A stretch of DNA of 64,000 nucleotides from Desulfomonile tiedjei (GCA_016218715.1 JACRDG010000049.1:23194-87193), one strand, 5' to 3'; positions 42,321 through 52,085 are shown, counted from the stretch's first letter. The notes: generated from the sequence alone by a model not told the origin. Translations and numbers: made by a program.

Positions 42321-43220
42321 TCATTGACCGAGGTCGAGGACTTCGCATGTCCTGCCGTGTTCCGAGCCGTTCAAGTGATCTTCCAGCCTGCTCTTGGCAA
42401 TCCTGGTCACCACGAGGAAGGGTTCCAGGCGCTCCTGTTCTCGATTCCAGACGAATTGTTTAACGTCGTACGCGTCCGCACTGTCCTGGTAAAGGATTAC
42501 CCACCATTCATCATTCTTGACCGAATAGCAGACTTTCCCTTTCTTGACTCCAGCCGATTGCTTTGCGAGCTGCTGTGCTGCGCCCTTTATGCGCTGATCT
42601 TCCCATTCCCTGGGCACTTCCTTGGGTCCCCCCTGTGTGCTGAGGGGCGGAGGCTCGGTTCCGGTGCGCATGCCGGGGACTTCCGAGACCTCCGACTGTT
42701 TACGCGGCCCTGTGCTGGATGAGGAGCTCGCGGTAGTCGGAGGAACGACGGGAGCTGCATCCTGAACTGAAGCAGGTTGAGCGGTAGGCTTCGCGAGGGT
42801 TACCGGTTCTGGAGGACGCGGTATCGGGACCGGATCGCGGACCGCTGCGGCTCGGGGCAGCGTGGATTCGGGATGTGCTTGAGCGCTAGGACCGGCCTCT
42901 GAGATTTGCGGCTCGTGAGACGGGAGTTTTCCGCCGTACTCGGTTCGGTTTGGAACGTCTGCCGGGTCGGGCTGATCCGGAATCTGACGCGGGACGCTGA
43001 CCATCTTGGCGGAATCCTCCGCGGAATCGGGCGGGATGACCGGCTTGATGAGCTTTCCTCGGGTCGCCGGGTCTGCCCCCCGGGCGCTGGGGCCATCCAT
43101 GGCCGGCCAGGTAGTTTCCTTCAGCGCGTCGCGAGCTGGGACGATACACCCGGCCAACGCACAGACCAGAACACCCAGGAGGCCTGCCTCAAGATATCGA
43201 TGTGTCCATGCTTTTCCCAT
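42321..43220 (-). CDS. Proline-rich lipoprotein of unknown function
   Basis: About 299 residues. The signal ends with a lipobox (LVCALAGC, Cys about residue 25), so the protein is lipid-anchored. A long Pro/Ser/Thr/Glu-rich region without predicted structure (residues about 35-200) leads to a folded C-terminus (KGAAQQLAKQSAGVKKGKVCYSVKNDEWWVILYQDSADAYDVKQFVWNRE begins it) with two cysteines. The layout suggests a spacer crossing the periplasm and a domain that acts away from the membrane. No family is recognised. Confidence 0.75.
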   Translation of the reverse strand: MGKAWTHRYLEAGLLGVLVCALAGCIVPARDALKETTWPAMDGPSARGADPATRGKLIKPVIPPDSAEDSAKMVSVPRQIPDQPDPADVPNRTEYGGKLPSHEPQISEAGPSAQAHPESTLPRAAAVRDPVPIPRPPEPVTLAKPTAQPASVQDAAPVVPPTTASSSSSTGPRKQSEVSEVPGMRTGTEPPPLSTQGGPKEVPREWEDQRIKGAAQQLAKQSAGVKKGKVCYSVKNDEWWVILYQDSADAYDVKQFVWNREQERLEPFLVVTRIAKSRLEDHLNGSEHGRTCEVLDLGQ

Positions 43221-43427
43221 CACAACTCACAGAAGGTCCTGTTTTCTCAAGGAATCTCTGCCAATCCCTCGACGGGGTCTGTCGGGGCGAACCCCTCTAT
43301 CCAGTGGTCCGCCCCCTCACCGGTGACATATCACATTTTTTCGAGCAACTGATAGCTTGGTTCACACAATCGAAGCCCGCAGACCACTTAATTCATGTCC
43401 GGGGCCCCTGACAGGTCGTTGGGGTCT

Positions 43428-43646
43428 TCATTCCAGGTCGGCGATGTCCTCGAGCGGCTCTCGGCCGTGCTTCCGCACAAAGCTCTCGCACGCGACGCGA
43501 TAGGCCTCCTCGGATGTCGCGGTATTCCGCGGGGACACCAGCAGGTCTTCCAGAGCTTGCTTGGCCTTTACCAGGCGATCTTCGTCGCCGTCCCGGGCCG
43601 CCTGATCCACCCATTCCAGTGCTCTCAACGTTTCGGATCTGTTCAT
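43428..43646 (-). CDS. Small soluble protein of unknown function (72 aa)
   Basis: The ATG at 43646 has AGGAGG 10 bases upstream, while the longer open frame before it is antisense to the end of the ABC permease gene. The 72-residue, acidic, helical product (MNRSETLRALEWVDQAARDG at its start) has one cysteine and no signal or membrane segment. I do not recognise a family. It follows the permease gene by about 130 bases. Confidence 0.65.
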   Translation of the reverse strand: MNRSETLRALEWVDQAARDGDEDRLVKAKQALEDLLVSPRNTATSEEAYRVACESFVRKHGREPLEDIADLE

Positions 43647-43777
43647 TGGAAGGCCACCTCCTCTTGAACACCTCAGTGTCCGCTCATAAGAGTAGACCAT
43701 TACCTGCCGCGGATCAAGCAAACCGGCCTGAATGAGGCTTTCTTTTTGTGGACGATTGCCCAATCCTGAGACGGAGA

Positions 43778-46300
43778 CTACTCTTCCTCGCGGAGAGCGG
43801 GTCCATTTCGGTCCCTGAAGAGGCGAAACGACGAGTACATGGACGACGCCAGGCACGCCAAGCCTGTAAGAAGGAAGGTCTTTCCGAACACCCAGGCATT
43901 GATGTGTACGTCCACCGTCCAGCCGAACGAGCGGTAGTTTATGGCGTAGATGACGATGTAAGCCAGGATGAGCCCGCATATCACCGAGAGGAGGAACGAG
44001 GCCAATCCCATGATGAGACCCTGATAGATATTCATCCGACCCAACTCCCCGGCTGTGAGACCCAGGTACCCCAGGACTCTCATCTCGCGGGATCGTTCGA
44101 GCAGGATGGCTGTGAGCGCGGTCGCCACCCCCAAGAGCGCCACGAGGAGCGAAACACCTTTGAGCGTCGCTGTGGGTGCGAAGGTCTTGTCGAAGATGCG
44201 AAGGATCTCCAGTTTCATCTTCTTGTTCGAGACGATGGTCTTCCCGAGGCCCGGATACGCGGCTGCAATCTCATGTCTTATCTCATCCGGAGAAACGCCG
44301 GGTCTCAGGAACAGGGCAACCGACTGGACTCGCGCATCGTGCCAGATTCTTTCGTACACCCCTCGGTCCATGTGGAGGGTCCCCTGGTCCGAGGAGTAAT
44401 CCCTTACGATGGAAGCCACGGTGAAAGGCCGCGCACCAGCAGGGGTTGTTAACGTGACGCTCTCTCCGACCTTCAAACCGAATCGGTAGGCGAGTGACTC
44501 GGAAATGAACACCTTTTCCGCTCGCAGTGCAGGCCACGCGGCCCGCTCCCCTTCGAGGAAGTGAAAGCGCGAGTGGGTCTCCAAGACTGTCGAATCGACC
44601 ACACGAAGCCGTACCGGCTTGCCGTCGAGGCTGACGTCGTAGGTAGAATACCGTTCCATGGCCTCGATTCTGGGATCCCGCTTCAATGCGTCGATGAGCG
44701 AATCCGGCAGCGGATGAAACCATTTGGTAGTCCCCGGTGAGATGTACAAGTCTCCCTCGAGCGAACCCTCCAGCCACGCGGAGACCGATTCCCGGAAGCT
44801 GTGGATCATGATGTCGACACCGATGGTCATGGAGAGCGCCACTGCCAGAGCCGCAACGGCTATACTCGTGCGGCTGAGCGACGCACGGATGGTCCGAGCG
44901 GCAAGGAACCCGCCCAGGGACCGAAACCCTTTCTTCAACAGAACGCCGAAGTAATGGCTGAACGGGGAGAGAAAGCCGGGTGTGAACAGCGCAAACGCAA
45001 AGGTCATGGCAAAGGCGGAGAAAAAGCCCCAGAATATGGAAAAACGTGAGGCCCACGCCCCCACCAAGGCTGCGGCAAAAAAGACGAGGCCGGAGGCCAG
45101 CAGGAGCCCCTTCAGTCCGTGAGCCCGGTCTTCAATACTGCGGCGCTTGATCCCGAGGACGGGCGGCGTCACGGCCACTTCCAGGGCGGGCAAGCCCGTT
45201 CCCACCATGGTGGCGGCAAATCCGACCGCGAGGCCGGTCAGCACTACCGCGGGGGTCAGGTGAACACTCCCCATCTCGACGAAGAAATAGAGCTCCGTGA
45301 TCGTACCCGACACCTTCCCGACGCTGAGCCAGGCCACCAGCCACCCGAACGCGATCCCCAGCACGTTCCCGACGCTTCCCAACACCAGCGATTCCAGGAG
45401 AAACGCGGTCACCAGGCCTTTTCGGTCCGCGCCGAGCGTCAACAGCAGCGACAGATCCTCTCGCCGCGAGAGAACCGAAAACATCGAGAAGTTGTAGATG
45501 AGAAAGACCCCCACAAAGATCGCCAGGAGGCTCATGGCTGCCAGGTTGAGCTGAAACGACGAGAGCATTGCCCTTAACGTGGATTTCTTCGTATTGGCAT
45601 CCGTCAGGAAGAGACCTTCAGGGAGTTCCTTCTCGAGCGCTTCTGCATTTCCGTGGGCCATGATGTCGATCCGCTCGAGGTAACCGACCCGCCCAAAAAG
45701 TTCCTGCGCCGCTGCGATGTCCATGACCGCAAGATTGTCCCCGACCCCCGCGGCAGAGGAGTCCGGCAGAGGACCGAGGATGACGGCCTTCTTTTCCAGA
45801 CCCGCTGCCAGGATCGTGAGGGTGTCGTCGGTTTTGAGACGATACCGGTCCATCAGTTCCCGGGAGAGGTAGAGCCCCGGAGGGTCACTCCCCAGGAACC
45901 GATCCAACGCCGCATCGTCGCCAGCGGGAGGGCTGAAATTCCGGAACTCCGCGTCGAGAAACGGATCGATGCCGACAAACCGGATCGGTTCCTCACCGGT
46001 CTCGCGGGTCAGGGCCATCACTTCGACTATTGGTGAAGCCGCCTTCACCTGAGGATTTCTCCATATGTCGGGGAAGAATCGGTCGTCGACGCGGCCGTAT
46101 CCGGAGACAACAGAGTGGGTGGCACGGCCGGACAACAGATCGACCGAACGGGAGAACGAATCGAGCGCGGATTCGTTGATCAGTTCCACCGCTATGACGA
46201 TCCCAACACCGAGACAGATCCCCATCATGCAGAGGAGCGAGAGGAGTCGATGCCTCCGATAGTAACGCAGGTTAAAATTGAGCAGTGTTGGCAGACTCAT
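43778..46300 (-). CDS. ABC transporter permease, FtsX/MacB family (two-module form)
   Basis: 840 residues. Helix 1 (about 18-38) is followed by a large periplasmic MacB-type domain, three helices (about 255-355 including VFLIYNFSMFSVLSRREDLSLLLTLGADRKG), a middle pair, a second periplasmic domain, and a final set of three helices with the repeated motif (LVALLGVATALTAILLERSREMRVLGYLG). Two FtsX domains in one chain fit permeases that take lipoproteins or substrates out of the membrane. The ATPase at 47282 is the likely partner, though a SpoIIAA-like gene lies between them. The substrate is unknown. Confidence 0.9.
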   Translation of the reverse strand: MSLPTLLNFNLRYYRRHRLLSLLCMMGICLGVGIVIAVELINESALDSFSRSVDLLSGRATHSVVSGYGRVDDRFFPDIWRNPQVKAASPIVEVMALTRETGEEPIRFVGIDPFLDAEFRNFSPPAGDDAALDRFLGSDPPGLYLSRELMDRYRLKTDDTLTILAAGLEKKAVILGPLPDSSAAGVGDNLAVMDIAAAQELFGRVGYLERIDIMAHGNAEALEKELPEGLFLTDANTKKSTLRAMLSSFQLNLAAMSLLAIFVGVFLIYNFSMFSVLSRREDLSLLLTLGADRKGLVTAFLLESLVLGSVGNVLGIAFGWLVAWLSVGKVSGTITELYFFVEMGSVHLTPAVVLTGLAVGFAATMVGTGLPALEVAVTPPVLGIKRRSIEDRAHGLKGLLLASGLVFFAAALVGAWASRFSIFWGFFSAFAMTFAFALFTPGFLSPFSHYFGVLLKKGFRSLGGFLAARTIRASLSRTSIAVAALAVALSMTIGVDIMIHSFRESVSAWLEGSLEGDLYISPGTTKWFHPLPDSLIDALKRDPRIEAMERYSTYDVSLDGKPVRLRVVDSTVLETHSRFHFLEGERAAWPALRAEKVFISESLAYRFGLKVGESVTLTTPAGARPFTVASIVRDYSSDQGTLHMDRGVYERIWHDARVQSVALFLRPGVSPDEIRHEIAAAYPGLGKTIVSNKKMKLEILRIFDKTFAPTATLKGVSLLVALLGVATALTAILLERSREMRVLGYLGLTAGELGRMNIYQGLIMGLASFLLSVICGLILAYIVIYAINYRSFGWTVDVHINAWVFGKTFLLTGLACLASSMYSSFRLFRDRNGPALREEE

Positions 46301-46504
46301 GGGTGGTACAACCCGTCGCAGGGGAGGGTGGTTGGAGCAAAGGGGAGTTCCGCGCTACAGCGCCGCTTCTTGAAGACCGCGGGTCTCCCCTGGTTGAAAG
46401 CCAACGGGGCTGAGATCATCGCACCGCCAAGTCTGACTCGCAGACTTGAGAAGCATGGTGACCTTCTGCGTGTGGACGGGGACATCTCCCCTCGACTACC
46501 CGGT

Positions 46505-46867
46505 TCAAGACCGGATCCATTCCAAGGCTTCGGGCCGTTCGGCGCACGAAAAAGTCTTCACTTCACCCGGAACAAATAACGACTTGAATTTCATTCCCCA
46601 CTGCACCCACTTGGGTCCGCAGACGGCCGCCACTTTCTCGAAGTGGTCCGTGTGCTTGAGACCGAACTTCGCATAGTCCCATGCGGCACGAAACTCCCAC
46701 CCCTTGAAATCGTCGTCCATGTCAAACAGCAAACGAGCTTTCGCATGCTGTTGGAGTATCGCTTCCAGGCGAGGGATCAACAGATTTTCATAATCCGCGG
46801 CCGTCAGCCTTCCTCGGCCTCTTATGGCAAGCGTGCTGCCTTCACTTTCAGGGAGGATTTCGATCAT
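46505..46867 (-). CDS. SpoIIAA-like (STAS-fold) protein
   Basis: 120 residues from the ATG at 46867 with AGGAGG upstream. The pattern MIEILPESEGSTLAIRGRGR, AADYENLLIPRLEAILQQHAKARLLFDMDDDFKGWEFRAAWDYAKFG (in part) and ERPEALEWI matches the SpoIIAA-like family, which has a STAS-type fold and unknown function, perhaps lipid or protein binding. It is found between the ABC ATPase and permease genes, an unusual place. It might regulate the transporter; this is only suggested by position. Confidence 0.85.
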   Translation of the reverse strand: MIEILPESEGSTLAIRGRGRLTAADYENLLIPRLEAILQQHAKARLLFDMDDDFKGWEFRAAWDYAKFGLKHTDHFEKVAAVCGPKWVQWGMKFKSLFVPGEVKTFSCAERPEALEWIRS

Positions 46868-47281
46868 GGTAATTCCTCCTGTTCCTGCGTACCGGTGCCG
46901 ACTCTCCGACCGGTTCACGGGGACACTCCGGAGACTCCATCACTGTGGACAACGCGGAGTCATCTTAGTCATAGCCAGAAGTGACGTCCTATAACGTGGA
47001 GGGCCTCGGTGGGACAGACATCGTGCCCGTCATTCATGGACATGCGAGACGGCTGTCTCACCGATCCCGATTTCGGAACCGTCACCTGTCTTGAGCGTCC
47101 ATGCCGGTCAGAAATCTTGGCACTCGCTATATAACCGTAATATCGTGACTCAGAACGACTCGGTCAAGAAATCCTCGAACTCGCCAAAATTATCAATCCG
47201 TTATCAGCAGAAAGACATCGCGCGGAGCAGCCACGAAGCCTGCTTGCGACCGGGCTATGTCTCGGCGGTAGAACCGCCCGT
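46868..47281. other. Spacer with a diverged palindromic repeat
   Basis: About 414 bases between the ATPase end and the SpoIIAA-like start. It contains the degenerate repeat at 47008-47063. No gene is accepted; a frame of about 170 codons on the plus strand is antisense to the ATPase gene. Confidence 0.4.
47008..47063. repeat. Dispersed intergenic palindrome, copy 5 (degenerate)
   Basis: CGGTGGGACAGACATCGTGCCCGTCATTCATGGACATGCGAGACGGCTGTCTCACCG spans two facing arms in 20-base pieces: CGGTGGGACAGACATCGTGC at the left and GACGGCTGTCTCACCG at the right. Outer bases CGGTG/CACCG and GACAG/CTGTC still pair. It is the most diverged copy. Confidence 0.5.
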
Positions 47282-47992
47282 CTACGCGACCGGTTCCTGG
47301 GGCTGGATCGTGGCTGCGACGGGGACCTCCGTGAGGGTGCCGGCTCTCAGCCTGAAGGTTCGATCCGCGAGCCAGAGCGCCTCGGCGCTGTGTGTCGCCA
47401 TAATCAACGTGGCGCCGGCGGTGCGACAGACTTTGTCAATGAGTGCCAGGATGCTGTTTCCCGTCTCCAGGTCGAGGTTGCCGGTAGGCTCGTCAGCGAG
47501 GATCAGGCGTGGCTCTTTCACCAGAGCCCGTGCAATGGCCACGCGCTGTTGTTCGCCTCCCGAAAGCTGTTCCGGGAACTTGTCCCACTGGCCTTCCAGG
47601 CCCACCGCATTAAGATAGCGCAGGGCTCGCGCGTCGTCGTCGACACCGAGCAGTTCCAACGGCAGCGTCAGATTCTCGCCCACCGTCAGGGTTGGGAACA
47701 GGTTGAAGGATTGAAAGATGAACCCGACTTCTTTTCTCCGGTACCGGGCCAGTTCGTCGGAAGCCATGGTGGCGAGGTCCATCCCATCGAATAGAACCCG
47801 TCCCGACGTGGGCGTATCCACCCCGCCTACCAGGTTCAAAACGGTGGACTTCCCGGAACCGCTCTTGCCGAGGAGAACAATGCGCTCTCCTCGAGCGACC
47901 GCGAGATTGATGCCGTTGAGCGGACGCACCTCACGGGAGGTGCCGCGGGCATAGCACTTCGAGAGGTTTTCCAGTCGCAAGAGCGGAGTCAT
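47282..47992 (-). CDS. ABC transporter ATPase, LolD/MacB type
   Basis: 236 residues with all motifs: Walker [11 protein letters not shown] loop [18 protein letters not shown], signature [15 protein letters not shown], Walker [13 protein letters not shown], and H loop MATHSAEAL. The FxxQxFNLxPxLTVxEN sequence and length are typical of the ATPases that drive FtsX-domain permeases (LolCDE, MacB, FtsEX). The permease at 43778-46300 is the likely partner, separated by the SpoIIAA-like gene. Confidence 0.94.
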   Translation of the reverse strand: MTPLLRLENLSKCYARGTSREVRPLNGINLAVARGERIVLLGKSGSGKSTVLNLVGGVDTPTSGRVLFDGMDLATMASDELARYRRKEVGFIFQSFNLFPTLTVGENLTLPLELLGVDDDARALRYLNAVGLEGQWDKFPEQLSGGEQQRVAIARALVKEPRLILADEPTGNLDLETGNSILALIDKVCRTAGATLIMATHSAEALWLADRTFRLRAGTLTEVPVAATIQPQEPVA

Positions 47993-48082
47993 GGGTTCCG
48001 TGCATGCCGGGGACTTTTCACAAGCCGGGATCGGACTCCCGCCACAATTCAGCAGTACCGCTTCTTTGATCGGGCATTGGCA

Positions 48083-48892
48083 TCACCGGCGCCGGCGCCC
48101 TGTACTGGCCTTTCCCTGGCCTTCGGAGCCGTAGATCTTCTTGAGCCTTTTGGCGAAGTACTCGCTACGCTTTGCCCTGAAGACCATGTAATCATCCGAT
48201 TTCGGCAGCTTGTTGTCGTTGAAGACGAGCCAGAGCCGGGTCAGCGTCACTTCTTCGAGCGTAAAACCGAGCCGCATGCAGATCAACTCACCCTCCGACA
48301 GCTCGCCCATTTCTCTATCCAGGCCCGAAGCCGTCGGTTCAAGGTTCCTGTACACCGCATCCCTGAACGCAGGATCGGGGAGCAGCTCCATGGGGTTCTT
48401 CCGTCGCTTGTCGGCCAGTTGCTTGACTGACTGGAGCACCCGGTAGAAGTCCCGTTTCATAAGAGGGATCCCGTAGGAAACGATGCGATCGGCCACCGAC
48501 TTCAGGCTCAGGACCTTTTTCTTCTCACCGGACGAAAACGCCAGGGAATACAGCAATGAGTTTATGTTCTTCTGCGCGTCGCGCAGCCGGTCCACCTGCT
48601 TCTCGAGAAAGAGAAGGCTGTCCAGAGGACCCTTGTCCACCTGCTTGATGAAGAAGATCAGCGATGGTCGCTGCGGGAGAAGCGGCTTTGTCACATGCTC
48701 GTTCACGTCTCGCAACTCTTGCTTGATGAACTCTTCGATGATGGTCTTATTGCTGCCTTTGACTATTTCTGCGGCGATCGCAGCGTCGGACAACTCCTTG
48801 CCTGCGGCCGATCCGGGACCGGCCAGAGCCAACCCGCCAAGGATCACTGCGAGCGCGAAACAGAATCTGGCCGCATAACTAATTAATATCAT
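48083..48892 (-). CDS. Exported protein of unknown function
   Basis: 269 residues; the ATG follows AAAGGACTGCTGTTA. A signal peptide (1-30, ending GSAAGKE) is clear. The mature protein is highly helical and charged, with many Lys, Arg and Leu, no cysteine pair and a basic end (GRRRR). I recognise no family. It precedes the ABC ATPase by about 90 bases in the same direction and might be a periplasmic accessory of that system. Confidence 0.7.
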   Translation of the reverse strand: MILISYAARFCFALAVILGGLALAGPGSAAGKELSDAAIAAEIVKGSNKTIIEEFIKQELRDVNEHVTKPLLPQRPSLIFFIKQVDKGPLDSLLFLEKQVDRLRDAQKNINSLLYSLAFSSGEKKKVLSLKSVADRIVSYGIPLMKRDFYRVLQSVKQLADKRRKNPMELLPDPAFRDAVYRNLEPTASGLDREMGELSEGELICMRLGFTLEEVTLTRLWLVFNDNKLPKSDDYMVFRAKRSEYFAKRLKKIYGSEGQGKASTGRRRR

Positions 48893-49021
48893 TAACAGCA
48901 GTCCTTTCGTCCCGCCACGCTCGACGAAAAGCCGCGTCGCGGCCTATGAATCGTCACAGGAGTCACCGGCGTACTCGCTTTGCGCAAAGATTACTTCTGA
49001 ACAGGTCCACGAGACTGCCGA

Positions 49022-49681
49022 TCATGCCCCGGTCATTTTTTCTTCCAGCCAGCCGACGAATCCGCCGACACCTTCACCGGTTTTGGCCGAGACCGGGAAA
49101 ATCCGTATTCCGGGATTCATGGCCGTTACGGTCTTTCGCAATTCGTCCATGTCAAAATCCGTATGGGGGAGCAGATCGATCTTATTAAGGATCAAAGCGG
49201 AGGATTCCGTGAACATCAACGGGTACTTCAACGGCTTGTCGTGCCCTTCGGGGATCGACAGAATCATGACCTTCACGTTCTCGCCGAGACGGAACTCCGC
49301 CGGGCAAACGAGGTTGCCGACGTTTTCGATGATGAGGAGCTGCCTGCCGTCCAGACCGATGGTCTCGGCCGCGGCAAGGATCATGTTCGCATCCAAATGG
49401 CATGCGCCGCTCGTATTGATTTGCACGACGTCCACGTCGCTCTTGGCGATCTTGCGTGCGTCCACATCCGATGCAATGTCACCCTCAATTACTCCTATCT
49501 TGTACTTACTGGACAGCGCTTCTATGATGCGCAGGATAACGGAAGTCTTTCCCGCGCCGGGCGAGGACATCAAGTTCATCACGAAGACCTGGGACGCGTC
49601 GAACCGACTTCTCAGGGCATCGGCGAGCTTGTCGTTGGCGTTCAGGATGTCTTCGTCAACCTTCAGGGTTCTCACGGCCAT
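49022..49681 (-). CDS. hypB: Hydrogenase nickel-incorporation GTPase HypB
   Basis: 219 residues with AAAGGAG before the ATG. The SIMIBI GTPase motifs are present: P-loop SSPGAGKTS, VIEGDIASDVDA, IIENVGNLVCPAEF, and NKIDLL. The metal-site residues of the G domain are seen in GACHLD and the Cys of VCPAEF. It lacks the N-terminal CXXCGC site and His-rich stretch of some HypB proteins. HypB works with HypA to insert nickel into [NiFe] hydrogenase. No hydrogenase or other hyp genes are in the window. Its ATG overlaps the stop of the cysteine-cluster gene (TAATG), so the two are coupled. Confidence 0.95.
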   Translation of the reverse strand: MAVRTLKVDEDILNANDKLADALRSRFDASQVFVMNLMSSPGAGKTSVILRIIEALSSKYKIGVIEGDIASDVDARKIAKSDVDVVQINTSGACHLDANMILAAAETIGLDGRQLLIIENVGNLVCPAEFRLGENVKVMILSIPEGHDKPLKYPLMFTESSALILNKIDLLPHTDFDMDELRKTVTAMNPGIRIFPVSAKTGEGVGGFVGWLEEKMTGA

Positions 49682-50007
49682 TATCGTCTCCTTTTGCTGT
49701 TTCGGCTTCGTTTCTTATGAACTGCGGCGCTATGGACAGCCGCGAGGGTATCTTGATGTCGCATGTACCGGACGTAAGCGCAATCCTCCGGGAGCCAGCC
49801 GAGGTCTCTCACCAGATCTTCGGTGAGCTGAATGCAATCCGGCTCAGCGTCCTGCCGAATTCCGTAGACCTTGCATAAGTTTGTTTCCGTGTCCAGATGT
49901 TGGCACGGCTCGTCGAGGTACCGAATGATACCGCCGCCCAGATCTACTTTTTCGTAGCAGCACTTTCCGCACTTGTCACAAATGGCTTCCCACTCTTCGC
50001 GTTTCAT
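49681..50007 (-). CDS. YkgJ-family cysteine-cluster protein
   Basis: 108 residues from the ATG at 50007; the longer frame upstream runs through a palindromic repeat and is not coding. It shows the Fe- or Zn-binding pattern CDKCGKCCYEKVDL, CQHLDTETNLCKVYGIRQ, and PDCIQL, eight cysteines in all. This family is of uncertain function. It overlaps hypB by one base, so it may help metal handling during hydrogenase maturation; that is inferred from the coupling. Confidence 0.88.
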   Translation of the reverse strand: MKREEWEAICDKCGKCCYEKVDLGGGIIRYLDEPCQHLDTETNLCKVYGIRQDAEPDCIQLTEDLVRDLGWLPEDCAYVRYMRHQDTLAAVHSAAVHKKRSRNSKRRR

Positions 50008-50380
50008 CTGTTCCGGCCTTGGCCCTCTGTTGTAAAGAATACAGCCGATGCCAAGATGCTTGTCCGATTCCCATGTCCAGGAGATCACGTAAACCTGGCC
50101 ATGGGTTGGTGGGACAGGCGCCTCGCCTGTCGAAGAATGACGGGCAGAATGCCCGTTCCACCAAAACGGCCCACGATTCGGACGCCTGTTTTGGCGATGA
50201 CTGCGTAACTCCAACCTGGTGGCTCTCCCACCAGGGATGCAGTGGTTGCCCTCGGGATAAAAGCTATCGCCTCATGCTTCGACTGCAACTCGGTACCAGG
50301 GAGCATTATCACAAATCAGCCGGGACATAAAGAAGTCGGGAACCGGGAAGGGGGGACGCTCGTGTCCGCGGCCGGCTCTG
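50008..50380. other. Spacer with a palindromic repeat
   Basis: About 373 bases upstream of the YkgJ/hypB unit and downstream of a TPR gene. It holds a clear repeat copy at 50109-50160 and otherwise nothing recognised. Confidence 0.45.
50109..50160. repeat. Dispersed intergenic palindrome, copy 6 (two-arm form)
   Basis: GTGGGACAGGCGCCTCGCC and TGTCGAAGAATGACGGGC, then AGAATGCCCGTTCCAC. The first arm is palindromic (GACAGGCG...CGCCTGTC) and the second (ACGGGCAGAATGCCCGT) faces it. Both arms are well kept. Confidence 0.8.
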
Positions 50381-51955
50381 CTACCAGTACGGGCTCGCTG
50401 AGACATCACCGGGACCGGTCGAGGAGGGTTCGCGAGGGGCCGTGCTTCGGGTGACAGGGCGGCGCGAGGGGTCCATGGCCGCTTCCGTCTCCTGAAGAAG
50501 TTCCTTCACATGGGAGATGCTGCTCGGCTTTGTCAGGAGTCCGAGGGCCTTCCGAAAATCAGCTTGTGCCAGGGAGAGGTCTCCTTTGAACTTGTACGCC
50601 AGGCCCCGATTCGCGAAGGCCAAACCGTTGTCAGGTTCCATCTCGATGACCTTGGTAAAATGACGGACCGCGCCGTCAAACTCGCGCGTCACGAGCTGGT
50701 TCTTGGCCAACTGGTAGTACAGGCCGGCCGTTGCAGAAGCAGGGTCCAAGCTGACGGCACGAGAGAAATCCGCGACGGCCTTGTCGTAGGATTTGGATGC
50801 CTCGTGGGCCGTACCCCGATAAATCAATGCTTGAACGTTGTTCGGATCTATCGTCAGGGCCGCGTCCAGATCGGACAAACCTTTGTTGGCGCTTCCCAGC
50901 ATGACTTCCCCGCGACCCCGGAGCGCGAGAGCCTCTGCCGACTCCGGTTGTATTTCCAACGCCTTGGTGAAATCCTGGATCGCCTCCGCTATCTTCCCCA
51001 TGTCCAGGAAGATCTTGCCTCTTGCAACGTAAATCGCAGGGTCGGACGGCGTGAGGGTGAGCAGCCGGGTGTAATCCGAGAGCGCGGAATCGGGGCGTTC
51101 CATCCTTTCGTAAACCGCTGCTCGGTTCTTCAGGGCTACGGCAAATGCCGGGTCGAGCGCGAGTGCCCGGTCGAAGTCAGGCAATGCGGCCTCCACTTCG
51201 CCCGCGCGAATCCGAGCCCACCCGCGGTTATTGAAAGCCGCTGGATTCTTGGCATCCAGAGCTATGGCACGACTGTAATCATCAATGGCCTGTTTCACCT
51301 TCCCATCGGAAAAGTAGAGATTTCCTCGTCGCAGCCAGGCTCGAGCTTCTTTCGGGTTCAGGGTGAGCGTTTTGTCGAGATCCGCGAGCGCGTCGGCCTT
51401 GTTGCCCAAGCTGCGGTTTGCCTCGGCTCTGAGGAAATAGGACTGGCTGTCCTGGGGATTGATCTTCAGGACACGATCGATGTCGTTCTTGGCCTGTTCG
51501 GCATTTCCGAGCGCGAGGTTGGCTTCGGCCCTCCCACGCAACACGATCACGTCGTCCGGTCGGAGTTCGATAGCCTTGCTGAGGTCCGCGAGGGCCTTAT
51601 CGTAGGCCTTTCTCTTCAAGTACACGACCCCGCGTGCGCCGAGCGCATCCACGAATCGGGGGTCGACGGTCAGCGCGCGGGTGAAATCTGCGAGGGCTCG
51701 ATCCTCGTCGTTCAGCGATCGGTACGCGACGCCGCGGTTGAACGCGGCCCGCGACAGATTCGGATTCAGAGCCAGGGCCCGGGTGTACAGCATGATAGCC
51801 GCATCCAGATCCCATCTCCACTGCGCGTCCACTCCCTGCGCGTAGAAATCTCGCGCAGACTCGGCGGTCGCGAGGTTTGTCGGCGCCCAAAGGCCTGTCA
51901 CCAGGAAGATGGTGAGGGCCATATATGCGGTTCGATGTGGCACGCTGCTGATCAT
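50381..51955 (-). CDS. Large exported TPR-repeat protein (first of a pair)
   Basis: 524 residues: a signal segment (about 10-31) followed by about 13 tetratricopeptide repeats of 34 residues (for example ALALNPNLSRAAFNRGVAYR and AIALDAKNPAAFNNRGWARI) and a Pro/Ser/Thr-rich C-terminal tail. The TPR coil binds peptides or partner proteins, here probably in the periplasm. It lies directly downstream of a second TPR gene of the same size and direction (130 bases), so the pair may come from duplication. No specific function can be given. Confidence 0.85.
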   Translation of the reverse strand: MISSVPHRTAYMALTIFLVTGLWAPTNLATAESARDFYAQGVDAQWRWDLDAAIMLYTRALALNPNLSRAAFNRGVAYRSLNDEDRALADFTRALTVDPRFVDALGARGVVYLKRKAYDKALADLSKAIELRPDDVIVLRGRAEANLALGNAEQAKNDIDRVLKINPQDSQSYFLRAEANRSLGNKADALADLDKTLTLNPKEARAWLRRGNLYFSDGKVKQAIDDYSRAIALDAKNPAAFNNRGWARIRAGEVEAALPDFDRALALDPAFAVALKNRAAVYERMERPDSALSDYTRLLTLTPSDPAIYVARGKIFLDMGKIAEAIQDFTKALEIQPESAEALALRGRGEVMLGSANKGLSDLDAALTIDPNNVQALIYRGTAHEASKSYDKAVADFSRAVSLDPASATAGLYYQLAKNQLVTREFDGAVRHFTKVIEMEPDNGLAFANRGLAYKFKGDLSLAQADFRKALGLLTKPSSISHVKELLQETEAAMDPSRRPVTRSTAPREPSSTGPGDVSASPYW

Positions 51956-52085
51956 ATCCTCAACGACGGAGTAGCCCCGTTTGCGGCGCTCCTATTGCGA
52001 GCATCAGTCTCATGTCTGATCGTACCCGCGTCGAGACGCGGTTGCAGATGTGTCGGGAGCTGTCGAGCGACCTTGGCGCCCAGGT

